Shown piece by piece: positions 1 to 5,281 of a stretch of DNA of 5,281 nt (its first letter is position 1; each line of letters begins with the position of its first letter). The notes beneath the pieces were generated by a model, which did no database searches, had not been told where the DNA came from, and saw only the letters and a program-made list of their open reading frames with translations. Made by a program: the position numbers and the translations under genes. Source of the DNA: Phycisphaerales bacterium (GTDB taxonomy: Bacteria; Planctomycetota; Phycisphaerae; Phycisphaerales; SM1A02); assembly GCA_007125255.1 (NCBI GenBank), contig SLDM01000228.1, positions 1 through 5,281 on the forward strand, in the 5' to 3' direction.

Positions 1-1332
1 AAGCCTTCCCTCCAGTTCCCGAATCGGTCCTTCAAGTGGCGCACCGTCCTCCCGGGCGAATTCTCGGGCATGTTCGAGCAGTTCCACGGCGTTGAAGTCG
101 ACCCAGTTGACCTCGTCCACGCCGCGCGCGATCAGGTTCTGGTCACTCAGCCGCTCACGTCGATTGACCAGCCCGGCCGCCTGCAGATCGATCACCTCAC
201 ACTGAAAGAGATCGAGGTCGTAGGATGAACCGGCCAGCGTGCTGCCGACCAGTCGGGTGATCTCCGCACGCTGGGCATTGATTCGCCGAAGTGCGGTGTT
301 TCCGTCGAACTGCCGGATCTCGATCGGCCCGCCGTCGACTCCGATCAGGCGACCGGCATCGATGCCCTCCGCCTGAATGACGTACCGTCGCTGGCTCGGC
401 CCCGACTGCACCAGTTCAATGCGCTGCTCGCGCTGCAACTGCCGGTCCAGTTCCGCCCACGCGCGATGCGCTTCAATCCGGTTCGCCAGGACGGCCTTGT
501 CTTCCGCCACGCCGCCGTAGAGATCGGGATTCTGCTTCAGGGTCAGGAGCTGCCGGCGCGTCTTCGCGCGGAGGACATCATGCAGCACGCTGGGAACCAC
601 GATGGCCTGGGGCGGCTCGACTTCCGGCATCCGGGCGAGCTGGCCGCTGCTGCCGTCGTAGATCACCGTATCTTCCATAAGCAGTTTGATGTAGGTGTCG
701 CCGGCTTCGCGGTAGATATCCACCACCGCCACGCGCGCGGTGATGTCCTTGTCGACCCGCCCCTGCCGATCGAGTTCAACGGCCGTGACCCCCCGCAACT
801 CCATGCGGGTGACGGCCGAGGATCCCTGCGGATTCGCGTGCACTCGCATCCGGTCGGCGTGAATCTGAATGTTGCCGAGGCGGAACGGAACGCCCCGGTC
901 AATGCGGGCCTGGAAGATTCGCGTCGCGTCCGCCGCGATGGTTCGTTCCATCACCTCCCAGGTCTTGGGAATCATCCACTGGGTCAGGACCACCATGGCC
1001 AGCGTCAGCACGACACCCAGACCGACGATCGGGGCAAGCAACTTCTGATAACTGATGCCGCTGACCGCCGCGGCGAGAATCTCGTTGTCGCTGGCCAGAC
1101 GGTGCAGCACCATGGTCGCTGCGAAGCCGGCCGAGAACGGCAGCGCGAACTGCATCATCGGGATCGTGGCGAGAGCGAGAAACCGGGCGACATCCGTGGC
1201 CGAAAAGAAACCCTCGCCCGCAAACGACCGGAGGGTGATACCGAATGCGATCACCAGGACCAGAATGCCCGCCGTCAGCAGAAAGGTTCGAAGCAGTTCA
1301 CCGAGGATGTAGCGGCAGAGAAGCCAGGGCAT
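1..1332 (-). CDS. LptF/LptG-family permease, C-terminus cut by window edge
   Basis: Inner-membrane permease subunit of the kind that, with ATPase LptB, extracts lipopolysaccharide and passes it to the periplasmic Lpt bridge. The frame is open for 444 codons from the ATG at 1332 to the window edge. The protein starts MPWLLCRYILGELLRTFLL, typical of the family. Membrane segments are seen at about residues 13-35, 50-76 and 98-121, with the family-like loop LHRLASDNEILAAAVSGIS (76-94) between the second and third. After residue 122 the sequence is soluble and beta-rich, with a charged, probably helical stretch at about 250-307 and a second beta-rich part at about 315-385. E. coli LptF and LptG are roughly 360 residues in total, so the periplasmic part here is clearly enlarged. 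The C-terminal three helices are expected beyond the edge. No Shine-Dalgarno precedes the ATG, and no in-frame ATG, GTG or TTG lies close upstream. LptF and LptG cannot be told apart here. Confidence 0.88.
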   Translation of the reverse strand, partial: MPWLLCRYILGELLRTFLLTAGILVLVIAFGITLRSFAGEGFFSATDVARFLALATIPMMQFALPFSAGFAATMVLHRLASDNEILAAAVSGISYQKLLAPIVGLGVVLTLAMVVLTQWMIPKTWEVMERTIAADATRIFQARIDRGVPFRLGNIQIHADRMRVHANPQGSSAVTRMELRGVTAVELDRQGRVDKDITARVAVVDIYREAGDTYIKLLMEDTVIYDGSSGQLARMPEVEPPQAIVVPSVLHDVLRAKTRRQLLTLKQNPDLYGGVAEDKAVLANRIEAHRAWAELDRQLQREQRIELVQSGPSQRRYVIQAEGIDAGRLIGVDGGPIEIRQFDGNTALRRINAQRAEITRLVGSTLAGSSYDLDLFQCEVIDLQAAGLVNRRERLSDQNLIARGVDEVNWVDFNAVELLEHAREFAREDGAPLEGPIRELEGRL

Positions 1333-1366
1333 GGGAGGTTCGGGTGGGACCGGCCAGAGTCCGGCT

Positions 1367-1399
1367 GCGGACGGGTTGCGGACGGGTTACGGACTGGGG
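1367..1399. repeat. 11-bp tandem repeat, two perfect copies and one degenerate
   Basis: GCGGACGGGTT occurs at 1367-1377 and again directly at 1378-1388. A weaker third copy, ACGGACTGGGG, follows at 1389-1399. The period is close to one helical turn. The array lies 35-67 bases upstream of the LptF/G-like start, so it falls in that gene's promoter or 5' leader. Its function is unknown. Confidence 0.75.
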
Positions 1400-1420
1400 A
1401 GGTCGGAAATGATAGACCTC
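1399..1420. promoter_or_regulatory. Inverted repeat GAGGTC-N10-GACCTC, possible operator
   Basis: Perfect 6-bp arms (1399-1404 and 1415-1420) flank a 10-base, AT-richer spacer. Read on minus, the spacer contains TATCAT (1414 to 1409), a fair -10 hexamer for the LptF/G-like gene, but no good -35 lies at the right distance. The arrangement would suit a dimeric repressor covering a promoter. This is inference from symmetry and position only. Confidence 0.3.
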
Positions 1421-1431
1421 GGCGTGAAATC

Positions 1432-1459
1432 GACGCCCCGCTATCGGACGCGGGGTGTC
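1432..1459. repeat. 10-bp inverted repeat or hairpin
   Basis: The arm GACGCCCCGC (1432-1441) pairs with GCGGGGTGTC (1450-1459) around an 8-base loop. As plus-strand RNA all ten pairs form, one of them G-U; as minus-strand RNA that position is an A-C mismatch. No T-run follows, so it is not a standard terminator. It could be an operator, or a leader structure if transcription of the pilin genes starts upstream of it. Confidence 0.5.
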
Positions 1460-1617
1460 AAACCGTAGAGAGTGTACGGGCTGGGGCGTGATCCGGGCAG
1501 CGGTCCGGCGCGATTTGGGGCCCCGGCGGTTACTTCCGCGTCCGGTGCATTCGATGAATGAGTCAGATCTTTCCACCGGCTCCGAGTACGGGGGCGTTGC
1601 CGGATACTCAGGATCAC

Positions 1618-1624
1618 GAGGGAG
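1618..1624 (+). promoter_or_regulatory. Shine-Dalgarno for the first pilin gene
   Basis: GAGGGAG ends 11 bases before the ATG at 1636, slightly long but usable spacing. The alternative in-frame ATG at 1558 has no such site. This supports starting the pilin at 1636, which also gives a plausible 19-residue basic leader. Confidence 0.5.
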
Positions 1625-1635
1625 CCATCGGAGTC

Positions 1636-2106
1636 ATGTACGCCCATCGCCATCCATCCCGCCGTCCCCGTCCGAACCGGCACTCCCGCGGCTTCACACT
1701 GCTGGAGTCACTGATGGCCATCGGCATTCTACTCATGGTGGTCATGGCGGTCACCCTGGCGGTCACGGCCGGCCAGCAGCACGCCTTCGAGGCCCAGCAG
1801 CGCATCGCCGCGGTGATCGCCGCCGAGGAGAAGATGGGCTTCCTGTCCACCCAGGCGTACTCCGACCTGATGGGGTGGAACGGCCACGACGAATCGCCCG
1901 GCAGCATCGTCGCGATGGACGGCAGCGCCGCACCGGGGAGCTTCGATCAGATCGGCCGCCGCGTCCAGATCCATCAGGACCTCATCAACCTGCCCGGCAG
2001 CGACGTCCGCGTCCTCGGGCGACACCTCCGGGTGCAGGTGTACGACCGCACCGGAGAGGTGCTGGTCGAACTGGAACGCTTCATTCCCGAACCAGCGGGC
2101 GGCTGA
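1636..2106 (+). CDS. PilV/GspI-like minor prepilin
   Basis: Small type IV filament subunit, 156 residues. A basic leader (residues 1-19, rich in Arg, His and Pro) ends in Gly and is followed by FTLLESLMAIGILLMVVMAV. This is the prepilin peptidase site with Glu at mature position +5 and a hydrophobic helix that anchors the subunit in the inner membrane before assembly. The helix continues as an amphipathic stretch with AAVIAAEEKMGFL (58-70), a pattern common in PilV/GspI proteins. The small C-terminal domain (about 85-150) appears to be beta-rich. It is the first gene of a four-gene same-strand set. The assignment to the V/I class rests on size, helix pattern and gene order; no catalytic residues are expected. 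The start at 1636 is preferred over 1558. The prepilin class is near certain; the V/I subclass is moderately sure. Confidence 0.85.
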   Translation: MYAHRHPSRRPRPNRHSRGFTLLESLMAIGILLMVVMAVTLAVTAGQQHAFEAQQRIAAVIAAEEKMGFLSTQAYSDLMGWNGHDESPGSIVAMDGSAAPGSFDQIGRRVQIHQDLINLPGSDVRVLGRHLRVQVYDRTGEVLVELERFIPEPAGG

Positions 2107-2215
2107 TCCGGCCGCACGGCCCACGTTCCCCGATGAATCCCGGCGGACCGGGCCGCCAACTCCTTCCCGGCACGCAAGGTCGATCACCCCGCACGCTCCT
2201 CCGAGACTCTCCACG

Positions 2216-2854
2216 ATGCTTTCAACGCCTGCCACACCCCGCCCCCATCTCCGACGGGGACTCTCCCTGATCGAACTGATGCTCGCGGTCACCATCACCG
2301 CGCTCGTCGGTGCGGCCATTGCCGGCATGCTGAACGCGGTCACGGTCGGGGTCGACACGCGCCGCGACAACCGCTCGATGATGGTGCGTTCAAGCCTGGC
2401 CCAGGCGAGGCTGAATGCGTACATCGCACCCTCACGGTGCGTGCTCTACCGGAGCGGCGCCAATCTCGTGCTCTGGTTCAATGACCAGAAGCAGAGCGAG
2501 ACGGTGCACGCCTCCGAGGTCCGCTGGCTGGATTACGACGCGAGTGCGGGCGAGATCACCGTCTCCTTCGTCCAGTTCCCCGAGAACTGGTCCCAGACGG
2601 AAACGGACCTGGCCGACCGGGAGTTCCCCGCGGACAGTGACTGGCCGCGCGTCCGGGATTTCTACGACGCACGGGGACACCTGGCCCGTTTGACACTGGT
2701 GGATGGTCTGGACTCCGTCACGTTGACGGCCGACGCGAGTTCCCCCCTTGTCGCGCGGCTGCTGACCTACCGGCTTCGGTTCGCCGCGGGTGACGACACG
2801 TTCGAGACCATTGCCTCGGGCGCCATTCGTCACCATCACGAGCCCGCCTACTGA
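2216..2854 (+). CDS. PilW/GspJ-like minor prepilin
   Basis: A 212-residue prepilin. The 15-residue leader ends in RRG, followed by LSLIELMLAVTITALVGAAI: cleavage after Gly15, Glu at mature +5 (residue 20), and a hydrophobic helix to about residue 40. A polar helical extension follows (about 45-70, with SSLAQARLNAYI), then a beta-rich globular domain. The size and the motif order resemble GspJ/PilW, which are the larger conventional minor subunits and sit next to K/X in the tip complex. The gene starts 109 bases after the previous stop and ends 37 bases before the next start, consistent with one operon. No Shine-Dalgarno is visible before the ATG, but no nearby alternative start codon exists in frame. 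A single Cys (residue 75) rules out an internal disulfide. Confidence 0.85.
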   Translation: MLSTPATPRPHLRRGLSLIELMLAVTITALVGAAIAGMLNAVTVGVDTRRDNRSMMVRSSLAQARLNAYIAPSRCVLYRSGANLVLWFNDQKQSETVHASEVRWLDYDASAGEITVSFVQFPENWSQTETDLADREFPADSDWPRVRDFYDARGHLARLTLVDGLDSVTLTADASSPLVARLLTYRLRFAAGDDTFETIASGAIRHHHEPAY

Positions 2855-2879
2855 CCTGCAGACCGATCCACCGAATGAT

Positions 2880-2887
2880 GGGAGAAG
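2880..2887 (+). promoter_or_regulatory. Shine-Dalgarno for the PilX/GspK-like gene
   Basis: GGGAGAAG lies just before the ATG at 2892, with 7 bases between GGAG and the start. It is the clearest ribosome site in the cassette. It decides the start at 2892 over the in-frame ATG at 2790, which lies inside the preceding coding region. Confidence 0.7.
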
Positions 2888-2891
2888 CGCC

Positions 2892-4526
2892 ATGCAAACC
2901 TTCAGGCACAATCAGAACCAGCACCGTCCCCGACCTCGTCACGGGATGTCCATGCTGCTTGTCCTCATCAGTCTGATGACGGCGACCATCGTGACGGTGG
3001 CCTACCTCTCCAGCCGCGACAACTCGGCGCTGATCGGGGAAAACGTGACCGAAACCGCGAAAGCGCGCTGGGCCGCCAACAGCGGGATCGACCTGGCCAT
3101 CGCAACCCTCCAGACGGAGGGAGCTCTGCTCAACTTACCCGCGAGCGGGCAGCTGCTGCAGAACTACGTGATCTCCGGCGGCACGCTCGACGTGTCACTG
3201 GTCGACCAGCTCACCGGTCTGCCGCCGACGGCGGACAGCATCTATCTGGTTCTCACCAGCACCGCCCGCGTCGGTCCGATCGAACAGACCACCCGGGGCC
3301 AGGTGGAGATACTTCCCAAGCCGCAGACGAAGCTCAATCTCGATCTTGCGGAGTTCGCGGTCTTCGCCGCCGATCATCTCTCGATGGAGGATGATTCGAT
3401 CGTGACGCGCTGGCCGGAATCGCCTCTCAGCCAGCTCGGTCAGACGATCTCGATCGGGACCCAGTCGACCGACACCGGCCGTGTCCGGCTGCGTCATCGG
3501 TCTGCCTCGGTGGATACCGAAATCTACCACCGGAGCGGTTCGGACGGCGTCATCAGCAATTCTTCGGACCACGATGTTCGCCAGCGCGGACTGGACGATA
3601 CCATCCCCATGCCGAACTCACCTCCCCCCGATACCGGCCCCGCCGAGGCGGGCGGGTCGAGTCCCGGCGTGATCGTGTTCGGCAGTTCCGGCTCGATCAG
3701 CGAATCCCGCAGCTTCGGCGGGATCCAGGTCCAGCAGAATACCGGGCGGTTGCACATCAGCGGTGACACGACCGTGCTGGTCGAGAACCATCTTGAGCTG
3801 ATGCCCCGCTCGGGCATCGAAATTGCCGGTAACGTCACGCTCGTGGTGAAGGGGAACGTCAAACTGAATCCGGAATCGTGGATCGAACTGATCGGCAGCG
3901 ACTCCACGCTGACGATGTTCGTCGGCGGCGACTACAGCCAGGAGAGCGCCTACGTCGGCAATTTCCGGGCCGCGAAGAATATCCGGGATACGACCGGCCA
4001 CGCCGACTGGTACGACATCAAGCGTCTGAACATCTTCAGTATCGATGATGACGTGACCGATCCGCTGCAATGGGAGCTTTCCGGGAACTCGCTCGTCAAG
4101 GGCAGCATCTACGCCCCCAGCAGCGAGATCGTTCTGACTGACACATCCGCCCTCTACGGCCGGGTGGCATCGCACCGTCTCCTCGCGCGGTTGGCGAGTT
4201 CGATCTACTACGATCACGCGCTGGACTCCCGTCACGGCTACAACTATCCGGGCTCGTTGCTCTTCGACGAAGACGGCCGCATTCGCCAGGAAGTCCAGGA
4301 CGTCGAACAGCTCTCGACCGGTCTGGTTCAGGACCTGGTTGATGCCCTCGGCACCACCACCGACGCGGTGACGGGGATCATCGGCCGTCTGCTCGGTTTC
4401 GGCGGTTCGAGCGGCACGGCCTCGACCTCGTCCTCCACCAGCGATCCGACGCCCCGCACCGTTCCCGTGCGGTACGCCATCGTGGCCCACGGTTACGACG
4501 TCTCCACCTGGGAAATCAGCCCGTGA
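2892..4526 (+). CDS. PilX/GspK-like minor pilin with large beta-helix-like body
   Basis: A 544-residue protein with a prepilin-like N-terminus. A basic leader ends in RHG (residue 18), then MSMLLVLISLMTATIVTVAY forms the membrane helix. Mature position +5 is Leu, not Glu, as in the GspK tip pseudopilin. The next stretch, ARWAANSGIDLAIATLQ (58-74), matches the usual PilX N-terminal region. The rest is far larger than classical PilX (about 200 residues). Residues about 258-345 show short alternating beta strands with repeated Gly and Asn turns, suggesting a beta-helix. Residues about 380-445, including GSIYAPSSEIVL and LYGRVASHRLLARLASSIYY, resemble a C-terminal domain of unknown function found in PilX-like proteins (DUF7305, from memory). 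A Pro-rich linker (240-255) and a Ser/Thr linker (506-522) flank the body. Its last four bases overlap the next gene. The filament-tip role is inferred. Confidence 0.8.
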   Translation: MQTFRHNQNQHRPRPRHGMSMLLVLISLMTATIVTVAYLSSRDNSALIGENVTETAKARWAANSGIDLAIATLQTEGALLNLPASGQLLQNYVISGGTLDVSLVDQLTGLPPTADSIYLVLTSTARVGPIEQTTRGQVEILPKPQTKLNLDLAEFAVFAADHLSMEDDSIVTRWPESPLSQLGQTISIGTQSTDTGRVRLRHRSASVDTEIYHRSGSDGVISNSSDHDVRQRGLDDTIPMPNSPPPDTGPAEAGGSSPGVIVFGSSGSISESRSFGGIQVQQNTGRLHISGDTTVLVENHLELMPRSGIEIAGNVTLVVKGNVKLNPESWIELIGSDSTLTMFVGGDYSQESAYVGNFRAAKNIRDTTGHADWYDIKRLNIFSIDDDVTDPLQWELSGNSLVKGSIYAPSSEIVLTDTSALYGRVASHRLLARLASSIYYDHALDSRHGYNYPGSLLFDEDGRIRQEVQDVEQLSTGLVQDLVDALGTTTDAVTGIIGRLLGFGGSSGTASTSSSTSDPTPRTVPVRYAIVAHGYDVSTWEISP

Positions 4527-5098
4527 AGACTTTCCTGATCTTTCCTCCCAACCTTCGACGACCGCGCGCATCCGTCCTCCGGCGGGACGGCTTCACCCTC
4601 ATCGAAATGATGATGGTCATCACCATCCTTGCAATGGTCGCGGTGCTCGTCATGCCCATGCTGACCGACAACACCCGACTGCGGCTGCAGGCGGGTGCCT
4701 CGATCGTCATTTCCGATCTGGAGCTGGCCCAGGTGATGACCATGGCCCAACCGGATCGGCCGGTGCTGGTGCGGTTCGACAACGCCAACAGTCGGTACTG
4801 GCTCGCCTACGCCGACAACCCCGGCGACCCGATCACCCATCCCCAGTCCGGAGAACCGTACCTGGTTTCGTTCGGCTCGGGACGCGCCAGCAGTGTCGGC
4901 GACATCCTGCTCAACGCCCGGCTGGGGACGGGGGGAACCGATCTCCGCTTCGCGCCGCACGGCGGCCTCGAGCAGTTCGGCCTTGCGCCGAACATCAACC
5001 TCGGTATTCCGCAGGGTGATCGCACCTACTGGATCATTGTCGAGATCGATACCAGTACCGGTTCGATGAGCCAGTCCTACCTCACGACCGGCGGCTGA
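4523..5098 (+). CDS. FimT/GspH-like minor prepilin
   Basis: A 191-residue prepilin with a GTG start that overlaps the upstream stop as GTGA, a sign of translational coupling with the PilX/GspK-like gene. A GGGA (4510-4513) lies 9 bases upstream. The 23-residue leader ends in RRDG, followed by FTLIEMMMVITILAMVAVLV: cleavage after Gly23, Glu at mature +5, hydrophobic helix to about residue 46. The next part, LRLQAGASIVISDLELAQ (53-70), followed by a segment rich in polar and beta residues, is the pattern of GspH/FimT proteins. Those are minor subunits joining the tip complex to the filament shaft; some FimT and ComP-type minor pilins bind DNA. Here the gene is last, whereas H/FimU is normally first in characterised clusters. 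DNA binding cannot be judged from this sequence. It could instead be a general PulG-like subunit, but the post-helix motif favours GspH/FimT. Confidence 0.85.
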   Translation: MKTFLIFPPNLRRPRASVLRRDGFTLIEMMMVITILAMVAVLVMPMLTDNTRLRLQAGASIVISDLELAQVMTMAQPDRPVLVRFDNANSRYWLAYADNPGDPITHPQSGEPYLVSFGSGRASSVGDILLNARLGTGGTDLRFAPHGGLEQFGLAPNINLGIPQGDRTYWIIVEIDTSTGSMSQSYLTTGG

Positions 5099-5111
5099 CC
5101 GCGCTGCCGGA

Positions 5112-5135
5112 ACCGGCGTGGTTGTACGCGCCGGT
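5112..5135. terminator. GC-rich hairpin in the convergent gap, possible terminator
   Basis: ACCGGCGTG pairs with CGCGCCGGT (one G-U pair) around a 6-base loop, in the 56-base gap between two converging genes. No T-run follows on either strand, so it is not a classical intrinsic terminator. It may slow polymerase from both sides or protect 3' ends. An alternative pairing of 5131-5136 with 5146-5151 competes with it. Confidence 0.35.
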
Positions 5136-5154
5136 GGCCGAGCCGCACCGGAAA

Positions 5155-5281
5155 CTAGCGCAAGCCGTACTCCTTGAGCTTCCGGTAGAGCGTTCGCTCC
5201 CCGATCCCGAGCAGGTGCGCCGCCTGTTCACGGTTGCCGCCGGTCATCCCCAGGGTCTGCCGGATCGCTTCCTTCTCGAGT
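5155..5281 (-). CDS. C-terminal end of an NtrC-family (sigma-54 dependent) regulator
   Basis: Only the last 41 residues and the stop codon (TAG at 5157-5155) are in the window; the gene continues past the right edge. The tail contains [20 protein letters not shown] and [19 protein letters not shown], a Fis-type helix-turn-helix with the hallmark of a helix, N-R-x-x-A-A-x-L-L-G-I, then [12 protein letters not shown]. This domain ends NtrC, AtoC, ZraR and PilR-type proteins, which bind enhancer sites and drive sigma-54 RNA polymerase through a central AAA+ ATPase domain. Whether this one has a receiver domain, or is a Fis-like protein without one, cannot be seen. It converges on the pilin cassette with a 56-base gap. 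A PilR-like role is possible from context but not shown. Confidence 0.85.
   Translation of the reverse strand, partial: LEKEAIRQTLGMTGGNREQAAHLLGIGERTLYRKLKEYGLR

Larger units (their letters stand above)
1333..1635. other. Divergent intergenic region with repeats
   Basis: This region of about 300 bp separates the minus-strand LptF/G-like gene from the plus-strand pilin cassette, so it should hold promoters for both. It contains an 11-bp tandem repeat (1367-1399) and two inverted repeats (1399-1420 and 1432-1459), listed separately. Apart from a weak -10-like TATCAT on minus, I see no convincing promoter. An in-frame ATG at 1558 could extend the first pilin by 26 codons, but it has no ribosome binding site. 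The long open frames crossing this region on both strands look like GC-rich chance frames. Confidence 0.7.

Noticed and set aside
1456..1461. Perfect TTGACA on the minus strand
   Set aside because: No -10-like hexamer lies 16-18 bases downstream on that strand; the TATCAT is 41 bases away. Probably chance, as it falls in the arm of an inverted repeat.
466..1491. Long plus-strand open frame opposite the permease gene
   Set aside because: Its product is rich in His, Arg, Gly and Asp without any recognisable pattern, while the minus strand gives a clear LptF/G-type protein. It is an antisense shadow of a GC-rich gene.
1485..1499. GG-N10-GC spacing resembling a sigma-54 -24/-12 promoter
   Set aside because: Only the GG and GC pairs and a few bases match, and the TT of the -12 element is missing. 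Such spacing is frequent by chance at this GC content.
1558..1635. Upstream ATG that would lengthen the first pilin by 26 residues
   Set aside because: No ribosome site precedes it, and the resulting 45-residue leader would be unusually long. The ATG at 1636 has GAGGGAG upstream.
2139..2157. Small GC hairpins (CCCGG/CCGGG and GGCGG/CCGCC) between the first two pilin genes
   Set aside because: Stems are only 5 bp, mutually exclusive and without a T-run; expected by chance in GC-rich DNA. Not called as a terminator.
1455..2270. Plus-strand frame encoding a Gly/His/Arg/Pro-rich product
   Set aside because: It overlaps the first pilin in another frame and its repeats mirror the pilin codons. 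The pilin frame has the peptidase motif; this has none.
2790..2891. Upstream ATG that would lengthen the PilX/GspK-like protein by 34 residues
   Set aside because: It starts inside the preceding gene, while 2892 has a strong GGGAGAAG site and a normal leader.
3618..4571. Minus-strand 317-codon open frame
   Set aside because: It lies wholly opposite the PilX/GspK-like gene, is rich in Gly, Val, Ala and Arg, and shows no domain. Shadow frame.
4493..4960. Minus-strand frame with a His/Asp-rich stretch that looks metal-binding
   Set aside because: The His and Asp residues are the antisense reading of the hydrophobic ATG/ATC-rich pilin helix codons, a common artefact.

Overview
This GC-rich window comes from a diderm (Gram-negative-type) bacterium. 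It holds a four-gene plus-strand cassette of minor pilin or pseudopilin genes, flanked by two partial minus-strand genes. The envelope content (an LptF/LptG-family permease and type IV pilus/type II secretion-like pilins), the high GC and the weak or missing Shine-Dalgarno sites at several starts would suit a planctomycete of the Phycisphaerae kind. That taxonomic guess is inference only; nothing in the window fixes it.

Layout. Bases 1-1332 (minus) encode the N-terminal 444 residues of an LptF/LptG-family permease: three membrane segments, then an unusually long periplasmic part that runs off the left edge. Bases 1333-1635 are a divergent intergenic region of about 300 bp with an 11-bp tandem repeat and two inverted repeats. 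Next, all on plus, come a PilV/GspI-like prepilin (1636-2106), a PilW/GspJ-like prepilin (2216-2854), a 544-residue PilX/GspK-like protein with a predicted beta-helix-like body (2892-4526), and a FimT/GspH-like prepilin (4523-5098) whose GTG start overlaps the previous stop as GTGA. A GC-rich hairpin lies in the short convergent gap. Bases 5155-5281 (minus) are the last 41 residues of a protein ending in a Fis-type helix-turn-helix, as in NtrC-family sigma-54 activators.

How the genes may work together. In type II secretion and type IV pili, the minor (pseudo)pilins H, I, J and K (FimU/FimT, PilV, PilW, PilX) form a complex at the filament tip that primes assembly. Here one representative of each class appears to be present, in the order I-J-K-H. 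The K-like member lacks Glu at mature position +5, as the GspK tip subunit does. The motor ATPase, platform protein, prepilin peptidase, secretin and major pilin are not in the window and must be encoded elsewhere. The NtrC-type regulator next door could be a PilR-like controller, but only its DNA-binding tail is visible.

No tRNA, rRNA, CRISPR array, insertion sequence or other mobile element was seen. The most interesting points are the large beta-helix-like tip candidate and the expanded periplasmic region of the LptF/G-like permease.
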